From Stentor coeruleus (taxonomy: Eukaryota > Ciliophora > Heterotrichea > Heterotrichida > Stentoridae): 64,000 bases of DNA. The DNA lies in contig MPUH01000002.1 of assembly GCA_001970955.1 (NCBI GenBank), positions 169,044-233,043 of the forward strand, in the 5' to 3' direction. The notes under the pieces are model-generated. The model saw only the letters and a program-made list of their open reading frames with translations, was not told where the DNA came from and did not search any database. Shown in pieces: positions 62,692-64,000 of the stretch. Position 1 is the stretch's first letter; each line of letters starts with the position of its first letter. A program made the translations under genes and the position numbers.

Positions 62692-63822
62692 TTAAACACT
62701 AACTATTATTCCTTCAGCACAGAGAACACAACAGCAAATAAGAAACACAATTCCAATCTGGACAAAGAACCAAATGACCATGATTGAGCCCATCACATAT
62801 CCTTCGTACTAATTAGCTTCACAATTGTTTTTGTCAGAGAAGAATCAGGAAATTCCAACGAGATACCAAATAAACTGGAATGAAGATAGTAAAGAAATAA
62901 ATACTCCTGATTTAGCAGCTAATTTCATGCTAGGGGAAGCAAGGTTCACTACGGATATGATAACGGTGATAATAAAAGTACAGCAAAGCCATTTGAGCCA
63001 TGTTCTTAAAGGTATAGCACAGTCTCCTTTTGAATTTAAGACAATTATAATGGCAATCAAAAACAGAAGACTGATAACACCTAAACAGTATTGAGATCTT
63101 TCATGGACCTTGTGCTTAAATACTGATTGATAGCCTGGGTTTTCAAAATTTATCATCGCTTGTTCAATTGTTCAATTTGCCTTTTTAGCTCGAGGTCTTG
63201 CGACATTTATAACCAAAAAATAAAATTACTAAAATTTAGATTTTTTGAATAAGGGAAGGAAAAATGATAATTTAGAATTGAAAAAATGTAAATTATACTT
63301 GTTTTATGAGATTAATATATGATTATAAGTAGCTTTATATACAATTTAAGCATTGTAAGGTAGATTTGAATTAATTTATGATTCTGATAAAATACGATTA
63401 AAAAAAAATATTTTGGCTTTGTGGAGTAAAAATTGAAAAGAATATTATAATGAAGAAAGATGTGATTAAGAGAGATACTTTATTGATGGATTGAGTTAAA
63501 AGACTTGAGGGTTATAAGGTTTTTGGCATTCGCGTTATTGGATGAGTAATTTGTATTTTTGGTTATGAGTTAATGCAAAATTTATAGTTTTGATATTGGT
63601 GAAATGAGTTTTTAGAATTGAAGGATTGATGAGATTTGGATGGAGTTTTTAAGGTTGGATGATTGGCATTTCCTATTTTTATGAAATTCTAGAGGAACTT
63701 GATTTTCTATATATAAAACAAAGAGTATTAAGAATTTTAATATTTATGGATTGGCTTGGATTGTTGTTTTTCTTTGAATTAAAAGTGGACAAGTGGAATC
63801 TTTAAGGATTAATTTTTTGATA
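62378..63822. repeat. segmental repeat unit 2 (contains a broken tetraspan gene)
   Basis: Same order as unit 1: 3' flank, gene, then the G-rich 5' flank including 'ttatgaaattctagaggaac' (near 63677; unit 1 near 59688). Small deletions relative to unit 1 are frequent. Confidence 0.8.
62692..63206 (-). pseudogene. tetraspan membrane protein copy with frameshift and two stops
   Basis: It aligns along its full length with the intact gene at 58663. Lesions are a one-base loss near 63155 ('NKR' then stop, where the intact copy reads NKAMMNL), and two Trp codons changed to stops in 'GIS-FFSDKNNCEAN-YEGYVM' (TGA and TAG where the intact copy has TGG). Both changes are G-to-A type. The hydrophobic segments and the Cys-rich end ('LICCCVLCAEG') remain. 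It ends at TAA 62692-62694. Confidence 0.82.
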
Positions 63823-63837
63823 TAGATTCCAAGAAGC

Positions 63838-64000
63838 AATGGACAAGGTCTTGAAATATCTGCAGTGACAAACTCCTACTATCCTATGAAAACTGCTTAA
63901 ATATCAATTCCTTCTATAATTTCCTCATATAAATATTCTAACTTCTACAACTTACTCTTATCATATAAAAAGCCTAGTTTTTTTGATAACCAACTTTAAA
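63838..64000. repeat. segmental repeat unit 3, 5' part only
   Basis: It matches the 3' flank of the tetraspan gene up to the point where the coding end would begin, so another copy of the gene probably lies just beyond the right edge. Confidence 0.7.

Noticed and set aside
1-64000. tRNA, rRNA, transposase, CRISPR or telomere repeats
   Set aside because: None was recognised by eye on either strand. A tRNA could be missed without a covariance search.

Overview
The window looks like somatic (macronuclear) DNA of a heterotrich ciliate, with Stentor the best guess. It is about 70% A+T and densely packed. Most genes are single open frames, and those that are interrupted carry GT-AG introns of 15 nt (rarely 16 or 17). 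TAA, TAG and TGA are all compatible with use as stops. TGG is the only tryptophan codon seen inside intact genes, which argues against the Blepharisma, Condylostoma and Tetrahymena codes. Many start codons sit in the context TATAAATG. Flanking DNA is strongly strand-skewed: C-rich and G-poor upstream of genes, G-rich and C-poor downstream. Thirteen single N bases, each flanked by a direct repeat, mark artificial contig joins.

Layout. 1-13.5 kb: the end of one gene, an RRP1-like ribosome-biogenesis gene, a cyclin, an alcohol dehydrogenase, a LITAF-like zinc protein, a DHHC palmitoyltransferase and a TBC1D20-like Rab GAP. 14-21.8 kb: a calcium-dependent protein kinase, a secreted CHAP amidase with two decayed copies, an ARS2/SERRATE homologue and a second LITAF protein. 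23-31.3 kb: a broken RIIa-GAF-GAF gene, a FAM135-like lipase and an MFS sugar transporter. 32-35.1 kb: two tandem zinc-finger/coiled-coil genes, each carrying a long tandem array of 15-nt introns. 35.3-48.7 kb: a PA-TM-RING E3 ligase, a UBL-ankyrin-PH-kinase protein, an IQUB homologue, a CFAP97-like protein, a cyclic-nucleotide-binding protein, a coiled-coil protein, a SNF5+PHD chromatin protein and a rhodanese-like protein. 49-54.3 kb: a 46-residue membrane protein, LRR and ankyrin proteins and a DYRK kinase. 55-64 kb: a gene-poor, repeat-rich stretch with one intact and several decayed copies of a tetraspan membrane protein family, a PHO80-like cyclin and a small secreted-protein frame with two in-frame stops.

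The main discovery is at 32784-33120 and 34603-34984. Each block resolves completely into 15-nt GT...AG units (20 and 22 of them, one 16-nt unit in each block). The units are separated by exactly 3 nt or by 0 nt. Removing the units joins 12 and 17 three-base micro-exons into an open loop between two conserved blocks of the same protein domain. Because almost every unit is a multiple of three and all are in the same phase, nearly any combination of splices stays in frame. This could be a splicing-based generator of loop diversity, or a minisatellite tolerated because every repeat is an intron.

Several genes (IQUB, CFAP97-like, cyclic-nucleotide-binding, the RIIa-GAF pseudogene) fit a heavily ciliated cell. 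No rRNA, tRNA, CRISPR array, transposase or telomere was recognised.
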